From positions 62,001 to 126,000 of the forward strand of contig JADFAE010000013.1 of assembly GCA_015665415.1 (NCBI GenBank): 64,000 nucleotides of DNA, given 5' to 3'. A model generated the notes under the pieces. It worked only from the letters and a program-made list of their open reading frames with translations. It searched no databases and was not told the DNA's origin. Made by a program: the position numbers and the translations under genes. This DNA is from Roseobacter sp. (GTDB lineage Bacteria; Pseudomonadota; Alphaproteobacteria; Rhodobacterales; Rhodobacteraceae). Positions 36,301-45,054 of the stretch are shown piece by piece (positions within the stretch are counted from its first letter, which is position 1; the number at the start of each line of letters is the position of its first letter).

Positions 36301-37422
36301 TTAGTTCAATCGCCCAAACCAGCTGTGATAGATCGCTTCATAGCTGCCGTCTTCCTGCATCTCCAGAAGGGTGCGATTGACCTCTTCGGTGTGATCCGAC
36401 CCCTGCGGGAAGACAAATCCGTAATACTCACGCAGGAAAGCCGGCCCGATGGTGCGGCCATGGTTCTTGCCCTCATGCTGCACATAATAGTTCAACACCG
36501 GTGCATCAAAAACCACGGCGCGGATTTCGCCTGCTTCAAAGGCTGCTAGCATCTCTTCGAGATCATGATAGGCATAAAAGTCGATCTCGCGGCGCTCCAG
36601 AAAACCTGCAGCCGTTGAGCCGTCAATTGTCCCGGTGCGCTTGCCGTATAGGTCATTCACCGAAGTCACCGATGCGCTGATCGCCTCAACTGTCATAACG
36701 GCCGTGATCTTGGCCACGAAGATCGAGACAATAAACAGCGAGGACAGCACCAAAATCACGCCAAACATCCGGCCGATCGCCGTACGGGGCACCCGTTCTT
36801 CAAAACCGCCATTGACCACCAGGTTCAGGGCCCACCAGAAAGACGGGAACCAGGCCTCTTTTAGGGGGCGGTCAAAATAGGGCTGCGCGCGACGCTCAAG
36901 CGCCCACATGAACATGCCGCCCACCAGCAACAACAAAAAGGCCAGCCCAATGGCCAGCGCCAGATCCCAGGACAGAAGCGCATGCAGCAAGGATGGCTCG
37001 CGCACATCGTCCGCCTGCACCATGATCTGCAAGCCGCTTTCGAATACAGGCTGGCTAAAATCCATTACTGCTTCGCGTTTGGCAGTGATCGAGATATTGG
37101 CTGCTGCCAGATCCACCTGGGCAGTACGCACCCCCTCCAACATCTCCGCAAAGCTGTCCAGGCGGTTAATTTCAAGCGTCCAATTCAGACGTTTTGCAAT
37201 CTCCTGCAACAGTTCCAGAGAGAATCCGGTCTCTTTCCCATTTTCAAACATCGAAAAAGGCGGGCGGGTCACTGTATTCACGCTGATCACCTGCGCCGAC
37301 AGCGCAGTGCTCCACAGCAGAAGCAAAAGCGGGGAAAGGAGCCGAAGTGGGCGCAACAGAAAACCTAAAGACAAATGCATAATTTCAGAATTGGGTTTAG
37401 GAGGTTCGAATTGAGCACGCAA
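36301..37422 (-). CDS. Ionotropic glutamate receptor-like channel with atypical pore filter
   Basis: A 373-residue membrane protein with the bacterial iGluR layout. A hydrophobic N-terminal segment (about 22-43) looks like a signal peptide. The amino-acid-binding domain is split: lobe 1 at about 45-140 (VTRPPFSMFENGKETGFSLE, ANISITAKREAVMDFSQPVF with the likely carboxylate-binding Arg116), then helix M1 (152-173), a pore loop (192-210), helix M2 (218-245), and lobe 2 to the end with VVFDAPVLNYYV, whose Asp should hold the ligand amino group. The filter reads NGGFEE at 204-209 where K+-type relatives have TVGYGD. Start: TTG at 37420-37422 with AAGGA six bases before; the ATG at 37380 lacks a ribosome site. 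The degenerate Hint gene ends 11 bp upstream. Confidence 0.82.
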   Translation of the reverse strand: MRAQFEPPKPNSEIMHLSLGFLLRPLRLLSPLLLLLWSTALSAQVISVNTVTRPPFSMFENGKETGFSLELLQEIAKRLNWTLEINRLDSFAEMLEGVRTAQVDLAAANISITAKREAVMDFSQPVFESGLQIMVQADDVREPSLLHALLSWDLALAIGLAFLLLLVGGMFMWALERRAQPYFDRPLKEAWFPSFWWALNLVVNGGFEERVPRTAIGRMFGVILVLSSLFIVSIFVAKITAVMTVEAISASVTSVNDLYGKRTGTIDGSTAAGFLERREIDFYAYHDLEEMLAAFEAGEIRAVVFDAPVLNYYVQHEGKNHGRTIGPAFLREYYGFVFPQGSDHTEEVNRTLLEMQEDGSYEAIYHSWFGRLN

Positions 37423-37433
37423 GCTTGATCCTT

Positions 37434-38543
37434 TCAGGCGACCCGACGTTCGGCCAATATTGCGGCATCAAACGCACAAAGAACCGGGTATCGGGGAGGC
37501 CCGTGTTCCGGCAGAGAGCTGCGCTCGACCACCGCCAGTTGACTGGCCCCAAGCCGGATCGAATCCCGTCGCAGACTTCCCAGATACAGACTTTCCAACA
37601 CCCCTCCGGCAGCGCGCAACGGCATGTGGTCGGGCAAAACAAGCTGGCAGTAACACACCCGCAGCCCCGGATTTATCGCCGATGCCTCTGCGAGCCCCCC
37701 TCCGGCGGTGGCAACCGAGGTCCCCAGCAAATGCCGGGCTGGCACCAATACCGCAGGCTGGCCAAACATATACTCCACCTCGCTTCCGCGCAGCACCAGG
37801 CGCTGTGACGCCGAGACCTGAATATCCTGCTGCAACCCAAAAAAGGGAGCCCGCAGACGCACCGGTCGAAAGACACCCAAAGCCGGGAGTTCACGGTGCA
37901 ACACGTGCAGAACCGGTTGGCTGGCCCCGGTCTCGTCCAGCACCAGATCACCACGCCGCAGCGTGCCTGCTGCCCGATACCCCAGCGGGGTCGCCACCGG
38001 CGTCGAAGGGTCCAGCCCCGGCGTGGGCCCAACCGGCTCCAGTTGGTCCGACAACGCCAGATAGGTCAGCGCCGGGGACAGAAACCGCAAGGGACCGGGG
38101 CTCAGCAAGGTCATGAGATCGCGGTAACGCCAGGGCCGGGGTGGCGGCAGCGCGGTGATCTGCACCCGATCACTGTCGGCCCGTTCAAGGGTCAGACGGG
38201 CATATCCCGCCAGACTGTCCCAGGCATAGGTCAATCGGATTTGACCAGTACGGCCTGATTTACTGGGATTGAGCGTTGCATGAGACACTTGCCCGGACTG
38301 CTGCAATACCAGGCTCAGCCCTCCGCCCGGCACCGCCTGCAGCCCCAGCTCGATCGGCCAGTCGCCATCCTGGGCAAACAACAGCAGAGGTTCCGGACGC
38401 GCACTGTCGGGCAGCGTCATCTCTGCCACCAGGGTTCCCCGCAGCATAAGCGCATCCCCGCCGCCAGCTGAGGCCTGGGCCAGAGTCAGCCCCGCAAGGT
38501 CCCTTGTCCCGTCCGTAAGATCGATGATGCCCAGCCAGCGCAT
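37434..38543 (-). CDS. Degenerate Hint-domain protein
   Basis: A 369-residue protein. Residues 1-165 look beta-rich and jelly-roll-like (GGDALMLRGTLVAEMTLPD, LTYAWDSLAGYARLTLERAD). From about 175 the sequence follows the Hint domains of its neighbours: DPSTPVATPLG, LRRGDLVLDETGASQPVL, SASQRLVLRGSEVEYMFGQP, LVLPDHMPLRAAGGVLESLY. The nucleophilic Cys position is Gly176 and the SPxHR histidine is Gln247, so autoproteolysis should be lost. The ATG lies four bases after the stop of paralogue 2, implying one operon. No signal peptide. The name rests on pattern matching to the neighbours. Confidence 0.72.
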   Translation of the reverse strand: MRWLGIIDLTDGTRDLAGLTLAQASAGGGDALMLRGTLVAEMTLPDSARPEPLLLFAQDGDWPIELGLQAVPGGGLSLVLQQSGQVSHATLNPSKSGRTGQIRLTYAWDSLAGYARLTLERADSDRVQITALPPPRPWRYRDLMTLLSPGPLRFLSPALTYLALSDQLEPVGPTPGLDPSTPVATPLGYRAAGTLRRGDLVLDETGASQPVLHVLHRELPALGVFRPVRLRAPFFGLQQDIQVSASQRLVLRGSEVEYMFGQPAVLVPARHLLGTSVATAGGGLAEASAINPGLRVCYCQLVLPDHMPLRAAGGVLESLYLGSLRRDSIRLGASQLAVVERSSLPEHGPPRYPVLCAFDAAILAERRVA

Positions 38544-38547
38544 GGGA

Positions 38548-40119
38548 TCAGGCGGCCTGCATCGCCGCAAGCAACTGACCCTCATAGGCCTTGAGCGCGG
38601 GCCGTGCAGCAGGCCCATAGCCAAGCCCGGTTTCCGGGTCCAGCTCAGGGAACAGCGCATAGATCTCTTGCAGCACCGCTTGTTCAAACAGCCCATTGGT
38701 CTGCGGCCCCGGCAAGAAACTCTCGGTGGCCAGCCCTTCGGAATAGATCACCTGATGGCGGTCAAACAGCAGGTGCACATAGGTGACCTCACCGCCGATG
38801 CAGCGGCAAATACTGTGCCCATTGATCAGATCCTTTGCCGCCACCAAAACCTCGCCTTCGCCAAAAAACAGCTCTGCATAGGCGTCCCGCAGCAAAACCC
38901 GATGTTGCGGCGACACCCTCAGATCCCGATGCTGGCCCAGGCTGCCTGCCCGGATCAGGATTGGCGCGAAATCGCCCTCGGCGGCGACACTGCGTGACCC
39001 AATCCAGCGCAGAGGCTGCGGGCCATCGTCCCGCGTCATGACCATATCGCCGAGCTGCAGATCCTCGACCGGAACCTCACCGTCCGGTGTCTGAATCAGG
39101 GTGCCCGCGACGAAACAAGGGATCGAGCTGGCGTTGACAAAACCGGTATCGCTGTTGGCACCATTATCGGCGATATAGGTGAAGTTGAAATCTTCGATGT
39201 CCCCATCGCCATAGAGCGTCAGGGTGCCATCGGCATTAACTTCGACCTGCTGACCGGTGGGCAGCGTCACGATCGATCCAGATGTCACGGCCACCCCGTT
39301 GATATGGGTAACGGTGAGCACCCCTCCGGATGTGTTTTCATCATTGCTCAGCACATCGATGGTCTTGCTGCCATCCGCGGCTACATGGGCCTCATCGGTA
39401 ATTGCCACCAGATCGGTCTGCACCGAATCTGCGGCAATCAACAGGTTGCTGTCATAGCTACTGTCGCCGACATCGGCGATGCCGATGCGAATATCGTTCA
39501 CCACGCCAGGATTGACCGTCATGGTCAGCGTCATGGTGACGGTAAAGCCGTCCATCTCGGTGTTGTAATCGTCGCCGGTGTTGTCGACGTAGAGGTTTTC
39601 GTTGATCGAAGCACTGATATTGCCCGGATTCGCCGTCCCGCCGCTGACATCCATCTCAACGACTTCGCCATTGACCCAGACTGACACCACATCCTGATAG
39701 ATCGAATTTTGGTATTCCGGGAATTCCTCGGATGAAAACACAAATTCGATCGTCATGGTGGAGCTGTCCGGAATGAAGCTCACATCCAGATAGGAGGCAT
39801 CATAGGTATTGGTGCCAGCCACGGCATTGAAATCGGAATTATTGTTCTCACCCGTGGTATTGGTTGAGGTGCTGGTTGATCGGTTGGGATCCCCGCCTGA
39901 ATTGGTGAATTTGTTGACCCGCCCAGTGGACAGAATCACCCCCGTGTCGCCCGGAGTGGCCCCCGGTGCCAAAGCATCCCCGTTTGAATAGATCCCCGAA
40001 GATCTGCTGTCGCCAGTGTAATCCGCACTGACCACCGTGACGCCATCACCAAAGATGGTCTCAGCCATCTCGGTCGCGCTTGCACCGGAATCATATCCCA
40101 GCTCTGCTGCTGTTGCCAT
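38548..40119 (-). CDS. Large Hint-domain protein with choice-of-anchor-L and cadherin-like domains (paralogue 2)
   Basis: A 523-residue acidic protein with the same architecture as the gene at 34125: a choice-of-anchor L-like region (about 20-235; GDTGVILSTGRVNKFTNSGG, IEFVFSSEEFPEYQ, YDSNLLIAADSVQT), a cadherin-like region (about 240-330; IDVLSNDENTSGGVLTVTHI), and a Hint domain from Cys335 (PCFVAGTLIQTPDG, GPQPLRWIGSR, SPQHRVLL with His406, VTYVHLLFDRHQVI). Its active-site residues are intact. It is the first gene of a probable operon with the degenerate Hint gene and the channel gene. A CtrA-like box lies 159 bp upstream. Thr/Ser/Asn-rich stretches suggest a surface protein. Confidence 0.85.
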   Translation of the reverse strand: MATAAELGYDSGASATEMAETIFGDGVTVVSADYTGDSRSSGIYSNGDALAPGATPGDTGVILSTGRVNKFTNSGGDPNRSTSTSTNTTGENNNSDFNAVAGTNTYDASYLDVSFIPDSSTMTIEFVFSSEEFPEYQNSIYQDVVSVWVNGEVVEMDVSGGTANPGNISASINENLYVDNTGDDYNTEMDGFTVTMTLTMTVNPGVVNDIRIGIADVGDSSYDSNLLIAADSVQTDLVAITDEAHVAADGSKTIDVLSNDENTSGGVLTVTHINGVAVTSGSIVTLPTGQQVEVNADGTLTLYGDGDIEDFNFTYIADNGANSDTGFVNASSIPCFVAGTLIQTPDGEVPVEDLQLGDMVMTRDDGPQPLRWIGSRSVAAEGDFAPILIRAGSLGQHRDLRVSPQHRVLLRDAYAELFFGEGEVLVAAKDLINGHSICRCIGGEVTYVHLLFDRHQVIYSEGLATESFLPGPQTNGLFEQAVLQEIYALFPELDPETGLGYGPAARPALKAYEGQLLAAMQAA

Positions 40120-40500
40120 TTGCCTGCCCCAATCCTCAATTGGAGAGACACATCACCCGTCGAGGCACAGCGGGACACCGGCTGCGCTGCCTGGACCTTT
40201 GTGGCCCTTTTTTGATGTGGCAAAATCCACGCGCTGGTGGTTCCGCTCTCTGGATGACCTGCCTCTGGTCTTTTTTATTAACTTTTTCTTAACATGCGTT
40301 TCCCGCCAGAGTCATTACGGAAGTTTTGCCCCGCACCAATCGCAGCTTTTGCGCCACAAGCCCGGTGCCCGCCGGGGCTGGGGTTTATGCCGGGATCAAG
40401 TGAAGTCACGGTGGTTTGCACGGGCTTTGAAAGCAGGCTAGATCAATGCGCAATCACCATCGAGACGCGCCAGGTCCCGGCGCCACACAGGAGCAAAGAC
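40120..40500. other. Divergent intergenic region between Hint operon and dapE
   Basis: 381 bp without a gene. It holds the CtrA-like box at 40278 (listed separately) in an AT-rich patch (40268-40295), within otherwise ordinary GC-rich sequence. Promoters for both the minus-strand Hint operon and plus-strand dapE must lie here. An open frame continuing upstream of dapE through this region has no conserved-looking sequence. Confidence 0.5.
40278..40292. promoter_or_regulatory. Perfect CtrA-type box (TTAA-N7-TTAA)
   Basis: TTAA-CTTTTTC-TTAA matches the full CtrA consensus TTAA-N7-TTAA, with an extra C after each half-site. It lies 159 bp upstream of the Hint operon and 209 bp upstream of dapE. 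CtrA is the conserved alphaproteobacterial response regulator of cell cycle, motility and related traits. Binding is inferred from sequence only. Confidence 0.5.
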
Positions 40501-41646
40501 ATGTCCCCCATCGACCCGGTTCGCCTGACAGCGGATCTGATCCGCTGCCCTTCGGTCACCCCTGTCGAGGGCGGCGCACTGCAGTTGCTGGAGGATCTAC
40601 TGACTGATGCGGGCTTTGTCTGCAGCCGGGTGGATCGTGGAGGCATCGCCAATCTCTTTGCCCGCTGGGGCGACAAGGGCCATGGCCGCAGCTTTGGCTT
40701 CAATGGCCACACGGACGTGGTGCCGCTGGGGGATGAGGCCGCCTGGACCATGCCGCCTTTTGGTGCCGAGGTGAAAGACGGGGTGATGTATGGCCGCGGT
40801 GCCACCGACATGAAATCCGGTGTCGCCGCCTTTGCCGCCGCCGCCATTGATTTTGTCCGACAGACCCCTCCGGATGGCGCCGTGATCCTGACCATCACCG
40901 GCGACGAAGAAGGCGACGCAATCGACGGCACCACCGCCCTGCTGGACTATATTGAGACCAATGGCGAGAAGATGGACGTCTGCTTGGTCGGGGAACCCAC
41001 CTGCCCCAATACCATGGGCGAGATGATCAAGATCGGCCGTCGCGGCTCGATGACCGCCTGGTTCACGGTGACCGGTAAACAAGGACATTCGGCCTATCCC
41101 CACCGCGCCAACAACCCGCTCAATGCCATGGCGCGGCTGATGGACCGCCTCGCCAGCCACGAGCTGGACCAGGGTACCGACCATTTTGACGCGTCAACTT
41201 TGGCGGTGGTCACCATCGACACCGGCAATCTCGCCACCAATGTGATCCCGGCCCAAAGCACAGCCACGGTGAACATCCGCTTTAATGACAGCCACAGCGG
41301 TGCCAGCCTCAGCAGCTGGCTGCAGCAGGAGGTCGACAAGGTGGCGCAGGAATTTGGCGTCGAGATCGAGACCAAAATCAAGATCTCCGGCGAGAGCTTC
41401 ATCACTCCGCCCGGTGCTCTGTCGGATCTGGTCGCAGCGGCAGTCGAGGCGGAAACCGGCATCCGGCCAGAGCTGTCGACCACCGGTGGCACCTCAGATG
41501 CGCGTTTTGTGAAAAACCATTGCCCCGTTGTCGAATTTGGTCTGGTCGGCAAGACCATGCATCAGGTCGATGAAAACGTGCCGGTTGCGCAGATCACCCA
41601 GCTCAAATCGATCTACACCCGTATTCTGAAGGATTATTTCGCATGA
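40501..41646 (+). CDS. dapE: Succinyl-diaminopimelate desuccinylase
   Basis: Zinc M20 amidohydrolase that removes succinate in the DAP/lysine pathway. The 381-residue product shows [19 protein letters not shown] with the first metal His/Asp, [20 protein letters not shown] with the catalytic Glu pair, and [20 protein letters not shown] and [13 protein letters not shown] at the end. The dimerisation domain is about residues 180-295. GGAG precedes the ATG by seven bases. It overlaps the next gene by four bases. It belongs to the same pathway as dapD at 32574. Confidence 0.96.
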   Translation: MSPIDPVRLTADLIRCPSVTPVEGGALQLLEDLLTDAGFVCSRVDRGGIANLFARWGDKGHGRSFGFNGHTDVVPLGDEAAWTMPPFGAEVKDGVMYGRGATDMKSGVAAFAAAAIDFVRQTPPDGAVILTITGDEEGDAIDGTTALLDYIETNGEKMDVCLVGEPTCPNTMGEMIKIGRRGSMTAWFTVTGKQGHSAYPHRANNPLNAMARLMDRLASHELDQGTDHFDASTLAVVTIDTGNLATNVIPAQSTATVNIRFNDSHSGASLSSWLQQEVDKVAQEFGVEIETKIKISGESFITPPGALSDLVAAAVEAETGIRPELSTTGGTSDARFVKNHCPVVEFGLVGKTMHQVDENVPVAQITQLKSIYTRILKDYFA

Positions 41647-42068
41647 GCATCGATATTTCTGTCACCCAGGATCTCGCCGCTTGTTTTGCCCTGCGCCACG
41701 AAGTTTTTGTTGTCGAGCAGGGCGTCCCCATCGAGGAAGAGCAGGATGCGCTGGACGAGAGCGCGACCCATCTACTGGCCGTCGACAATGGCACCCCGGT
41801 TGGGGCGGCCCGCATGTTGTTTCAGCAAGATCTGGCCAAGGTCGGTCGGGTCTGCGTGGTGAAACCCGCCCGGGGCACCGGGCTTGGTGCAGACATAATC
41901 CGCGCCGCCGTTGCCATCGCCGCAGAGACCCCCGGTATCACCAAGGTCAAACTGGGCGCGCAGACCCATGCGCTTGGCTTTTATGAAAAGCTTGGGTTTG
42001 AGGCCTTTGGCCCGGTCTATCTCGACGCCGGGATCGACCACCAGGATATGGTGCTGGAGCTCAAGTGA
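41643..42068 (+). CDS. GNAT-family N-acetyltransferase
   Basis: A 141-residue acetyl-CoA-dependent acyltransferase of unknown substrate. It begins [20 protein letters not shown] and has [22 protein letters not shown] in the ElaA-like style, then the acetyl-CoA loop [18 protein letters not shown] and the final [20 protein letters not shown]. Translation is coupled to dapE (ATGA overlap) and to the next gene (GTGA overlap), so dapE and two small genes form one operon. Confidence 0.9.
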   Translation: MSIDISVTQDLAACFALRHEVFVVEQGVPIEEEQDALDESATHLLAVDNGTPVGAARMLFQQDLAKVGRVCVVKPARGTGLGADIIRAAVAIAAETPGITKVKLGAQTHALGFYEKLGFEAFGPVYLDAGIDHQDMVLELK

Positions 42069-42640
42069 GACGCACTCTGGTCCTCATGATCAAGGAACCA
42101 CGCGCCGGGCGGGTCAAAACCCGCCTTGGGCGCGATATCGGCATCATTCCAGCCACCTGGTGGTTTCGACACCAGTCGGCACGACTGATCCGCCGTTTGC
42201 GCGATCCCCGCTGGCAGCTGGTTCTGGCCGTGGCTCCGGATCTGGCTGTGGCCTCACCTGTCTGGCCTGCGGATTTGCCACGCCGTCCCCAGGGTCGCGG
42301 TGATCTGGGTCAGCGCATGGGGGCCATGCTGCGGGGCTTTGGGCCTGGGCCCGTCTGCCTGATCGGGGCAGATATTCCCGACATCAGCCGCGCCCATATC
42401 GCCCGCGCCTTTGCCGCGCTTGGCAGCCACGATCTGGTCTTTGGCCCGGCCTTGGATGGGGGTTACTGGCTGGTCGGGGCCAAACACCCCAAACGCTTGC
42501 CGCGTTGCCTGTTTGCAGATGTGCGTTGGTCCAGCAAACACGCCCTGTCGGATACTCTGCGCGGGATGCCCGACCACCGGATCGCGCGGATCGATACCCT
42601 GCGGGATGTGGACACCTGCACCGACCTGCGCCCGCGCTGA
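42065..42640 (+). CDS. DUF2064 glycosyltransferase-like protein
   Basis: A 191-residue protein of the DUF2064 (TIGR04282-type) family, with a nucleotide-sugar-transferase-like fold. MIKEPRAGRVKTRLGRDIG near the start, GADIPDISRAHIARAFAAL in the middle and FGPALDGGYWLVGAKHP are its hallmarks. No reaction is established. The GTG start overlaps the stop of the acetyltransferase gene (GTGA), which supports the GTG as the true start. It is the last gene of the dapE operon; rnr starts 69 bp later. Confidence 0.88.
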   Translation: MRRTLVLMIKEPRAGRVKTRLGRDIGIIPATWWFRHQSARLIRRLRDPRWQLVLAVAPDLAVASPVWPADLPRRPQGRGDLGQRMGAMLRGFGPGPVCLIGADIPDISRAHIARAFAALGSHDLVFGPALDGGYWLVGAKHPKRLPRCLFADVRWSSKHALSDTLRGMPDHRIARIDTLRDVDTCTDLRPR

Positions 42641-42709
42641 TATCCGGGTTGCATATTCCGCCGCGCTTTTCATCATGACCTCCCCCGCCAGTCATGCTAG
42701 GCGGGAAGG

Positions 42710-44986
42710 ATGACCCGTATTCCCTCCAAGGCAGAGATCCTCGACTGGATCAGCGCCCACCCGACCCAGACCTCGAAACGCGACATCGCCAAGGCCTTTG
42801 GCATCAAGGGCGCCGATCGCATCGACCTCAAGCGCCTGCTCAAGGAGCTGGAGGCGGAGGGACATCTGCAAAAGCGCAACAAGACCTACCGTGACCCGGA
42901 GCAATTGCCACCGGTGACAGTGCTGCTGATCAAAGCACCAGACGACAATGGTGACCTTTATGCCCAGCCGCTGGAATGGCACGGTGAGGGGGTTGAGCCG
43001 ATCGTTCTGGTGGTGACCTCTGCTTCGGGCCCTGCTTTGGGTCAGGGCGACCGTATTCTGGCCCGGCTCAGCAAGGTTGCAGGATCGGATCACCACTATG
43101 AGGCCCGCCTCATTCGCCGCATCGGGGTCAATCCCAAACGGGTGATTGGCATCTTCCGCAAAGGCGCGGAGGGCGGCCGTATCGTGCCCATCGACAAAGC
43201 CTCGTCATCAGAATGGATCGTGATGGGTGACGCCATGCAGGGTGCGCGCGATGGCGAGTTGGTCGAGGCGGAACAGGCCGGGCCCAAGGGACGCATGGGC
43301 CTGCCCAAAGCCCGCATCATCACCCGGTTGGGCGATCCTTCTGCGCCCAAGGCCGTGTCGCTGATCGCCATCCACCAGCATGGCATCCCCGATGATTTCC
43401 CCGATCAGGTCGTGGCTGAGGCCGACGCCGCCAAACCCATGGGCCTGTCGGGACGCGAAGACCTGCGCGACATGCCGCTGATCACCATCGATCCAGCTGA
43501 TGCGCGCGACCACGACGACGCCTGCTACGCCGAAGCAGACAGCGATCCCAAAAACCCTGGCGGCCATGTCGTCTGGGTCGCCATCGCTGATGTTGCATCC
43601 TACGTGACAACCGGCAGCGAGCTGGACCGTGAGGCCCGCAAGCGTGGCAATTCCTCCTATTTCCCCGATCGGGTGGTGCCGATGCTGCCGGACCGGCTGT
43701 CGGGGGATCTGTGTTCGTTGCACGAGGGCGTGCCGCGTCCCTGTCTGGCGGTGCGGATGCAGATCGACGCCGAGGGCAACAAGATCGCCCATCGATTTGT
43801 GCGCGGATTGATGCGCTCTGCGGCCTCCCTGCATTACGGCGAGGTACAGGAGGCCATGGACGGCCAGGTCACGGATCGCACCGAACCCTTTCTGGAACCG
43901 GTGATCAAGCCGCTCTATGCCGCCTATGAAGCCCTGAAAAAGGCCCGTGTCGAGCGCGCACCGCTGGATCTCGACCTGCCGGAGCGCCGCATTATCCTCA
44001 GCGATACCGGTGAAGTGACCTCTGTGGCCTTCCGCGACCGCCTAGACGCGCACCGGCTGATCGAGGAATTCATGATCCTCGCCAATGTCGCCGCCGCCGA
44101 GACCCTGATCAAGAAACGCTCCCCACTGTTGTTTCGGGTGCACGAAGAACCCGCCCCGGAAAAACTGGAATCCCTGCGCGAAACTGCCATGGCGGCGGGC
44201 TTTCCCCTGGCCAAGGGGCAGGTGCTGCAGACCAAACACCTCAATGCGCTGCTCAATGGGGCGGCGGGCACCGATGATGCCGAGCTGATCAATATCTCCA
44301 CGCTGCGGTCGATGCAGCAGGCCTATTACACGCCGGAGAACTTTGGGCATTTTGGATTGGCGCTGCGCAACTACGCGCATTTCACCTCACCGATTCGCCG
44401 CTACGCCGATCTCATCGTGCACCGCTCGCTGGTCTCTGCCCATGGCTGGGGCGAGGACGGGCTGGTGCAGACAGAGATCGACCGGCTGGAGGAAACCGCC
44501 AAACATATCTCTGACACCGAACGTCGCTCGATGATCGCCGAGCGCGACACCACCGACCGTTACCTGGCCTCCTATCTGTCAGAGCGGGTCGGGAATGAAT
44601 TTTCGGGTCGGATCAGCGGTATCGCGCGCTTTGGGGCATTTGTGAAAATGGATGAAACCGGCGCCGACGGGCTGGTGCCGGTGCGCACCATCGGGCGTGA
44701 GTTTTTCCACTTTGACGCCGAGGCCGGTACCCTGATGGGGGCCGACACAGGGCTGATCATCTCGATTGGCCAACGCGTCACCGTACGCCTGACACAGGCC
44801 GCGCCGGTCACCGGCGGGTTGGAGCTGGAACTGCTGGCAATCGAAGATGAAGGCCTGCCCAAGGGCGGCCATGGTGGTGGCGGTCGGCGCAGCCCGGCGG
44901 GGCGCAATGTCAAACGCAAGAGCGGCAAGGCCAAGCACAAATCAGCCAAGCTCAAACGCAAGGTGGAGCGTAAACGGCGCTCTTGA
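42710..44986 (+). CDS. rnr: Ribonuclease R
   Basis: Processive 3'-5' exoribonuclease that digests structured RNA. The 758-residue product has an N-terminal winged helix (about 1-65, TSKRDIAKAFGIKGADRIDL), cold-shock-like domains, the RNB catalytic core with acidic metal ligands in TIDPADARDHDDACYAE (about 260-276), and FAHFTSPIRRYADLIVHR-like sequence (YAHFTSPIRRYADLIVHRS). An S1 domain spans about 625-705 (GRISGIARFGAFVKMDETGA). The tail is strongly basic (KRKSGKAKHKSAKLKRKVER), as usual for RNase R. GGAAGG precedes the ATG. Confidence 0.97.
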   Translation: MTRIPSKAEILDWISAHPTQTSKRDIAKAFGIKGADRIDLKRLLKELEAEGHLQKRNKTYRDPEQLPPVTVLLIKAPDDNGDLYAQPLEWHGEGVEPIVLVVTSASGPALGQGDRILARLSKVAGSDHHYEARLIRRIGVNPKRVIGIFRKGAEGGRIVPIDKASSSEWIVMGDAMQGARDGELVEAEQAGPKGRMGLPKARIITRLGDPSAPKAVSLIAIHQHGIPDDFPDQVVAEADAAKPMGLSGREDLRDMPLITIDPADARDHDDACYAEADSDPKNPGGHVVWVAIADVASYVTTGSELDREARKRGNSSYFPDRVVPMLPDRLSGDLCSLHEGVPRPCLAVRMQIDAEGNKIAHRFVRGLMRSAASLHYGEVQEAMDGQVTDRTEPFLEPVIKPLYAAYEALKKARVERAPLDLDLPERRIILSDTGEVTSVAFRDRLDAHRLIEEFMILANVAAAETLIKKRSPLLFRVHEEPAPEKLESLRETAMAAGFPLAKGQVLQTKHLNALLNGAAGTDDAELINISTLRSMQQAYYTPENFGHFGLALRNYAHFTSPIRRYADLIVHRSLVSAHGWGEDGLVQTEIDRLEETAKHISDTERRSMIAERDTTDRYLASYLSERVGNEFSGRISGIARFGAFVKMDETGADGLVPVRTIGREFFHFDAEAGTLMGADTGLIISIGQRVTVRLTQAAPVTGGLELELLAIEDEGLPKGGHGGGGRRSPAGRNVKRKSGKAKHKSAKLKRKVERKRRS

Positions 44987-45054
44987 TAGCGAATCCTGGG
45001 CAGGTCAAACTGCAGACCCAGACGATTCCCTATTTACGGTATCCCGGATTGGAT

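Noticed and set aside
37434-38543. Pseudogene of a Hint protein
   Set aside because: The frame is intact over 369 codons, has tight operon spacing and no stops or frameshifts; loss of catalytic residues is better read as functional divergence.
33402-40500. Prophage or integrative element between dapD and dapE
   Set aside because: No integrase, transposase, tRNA, direct repeats or phage genes were found at the borders.
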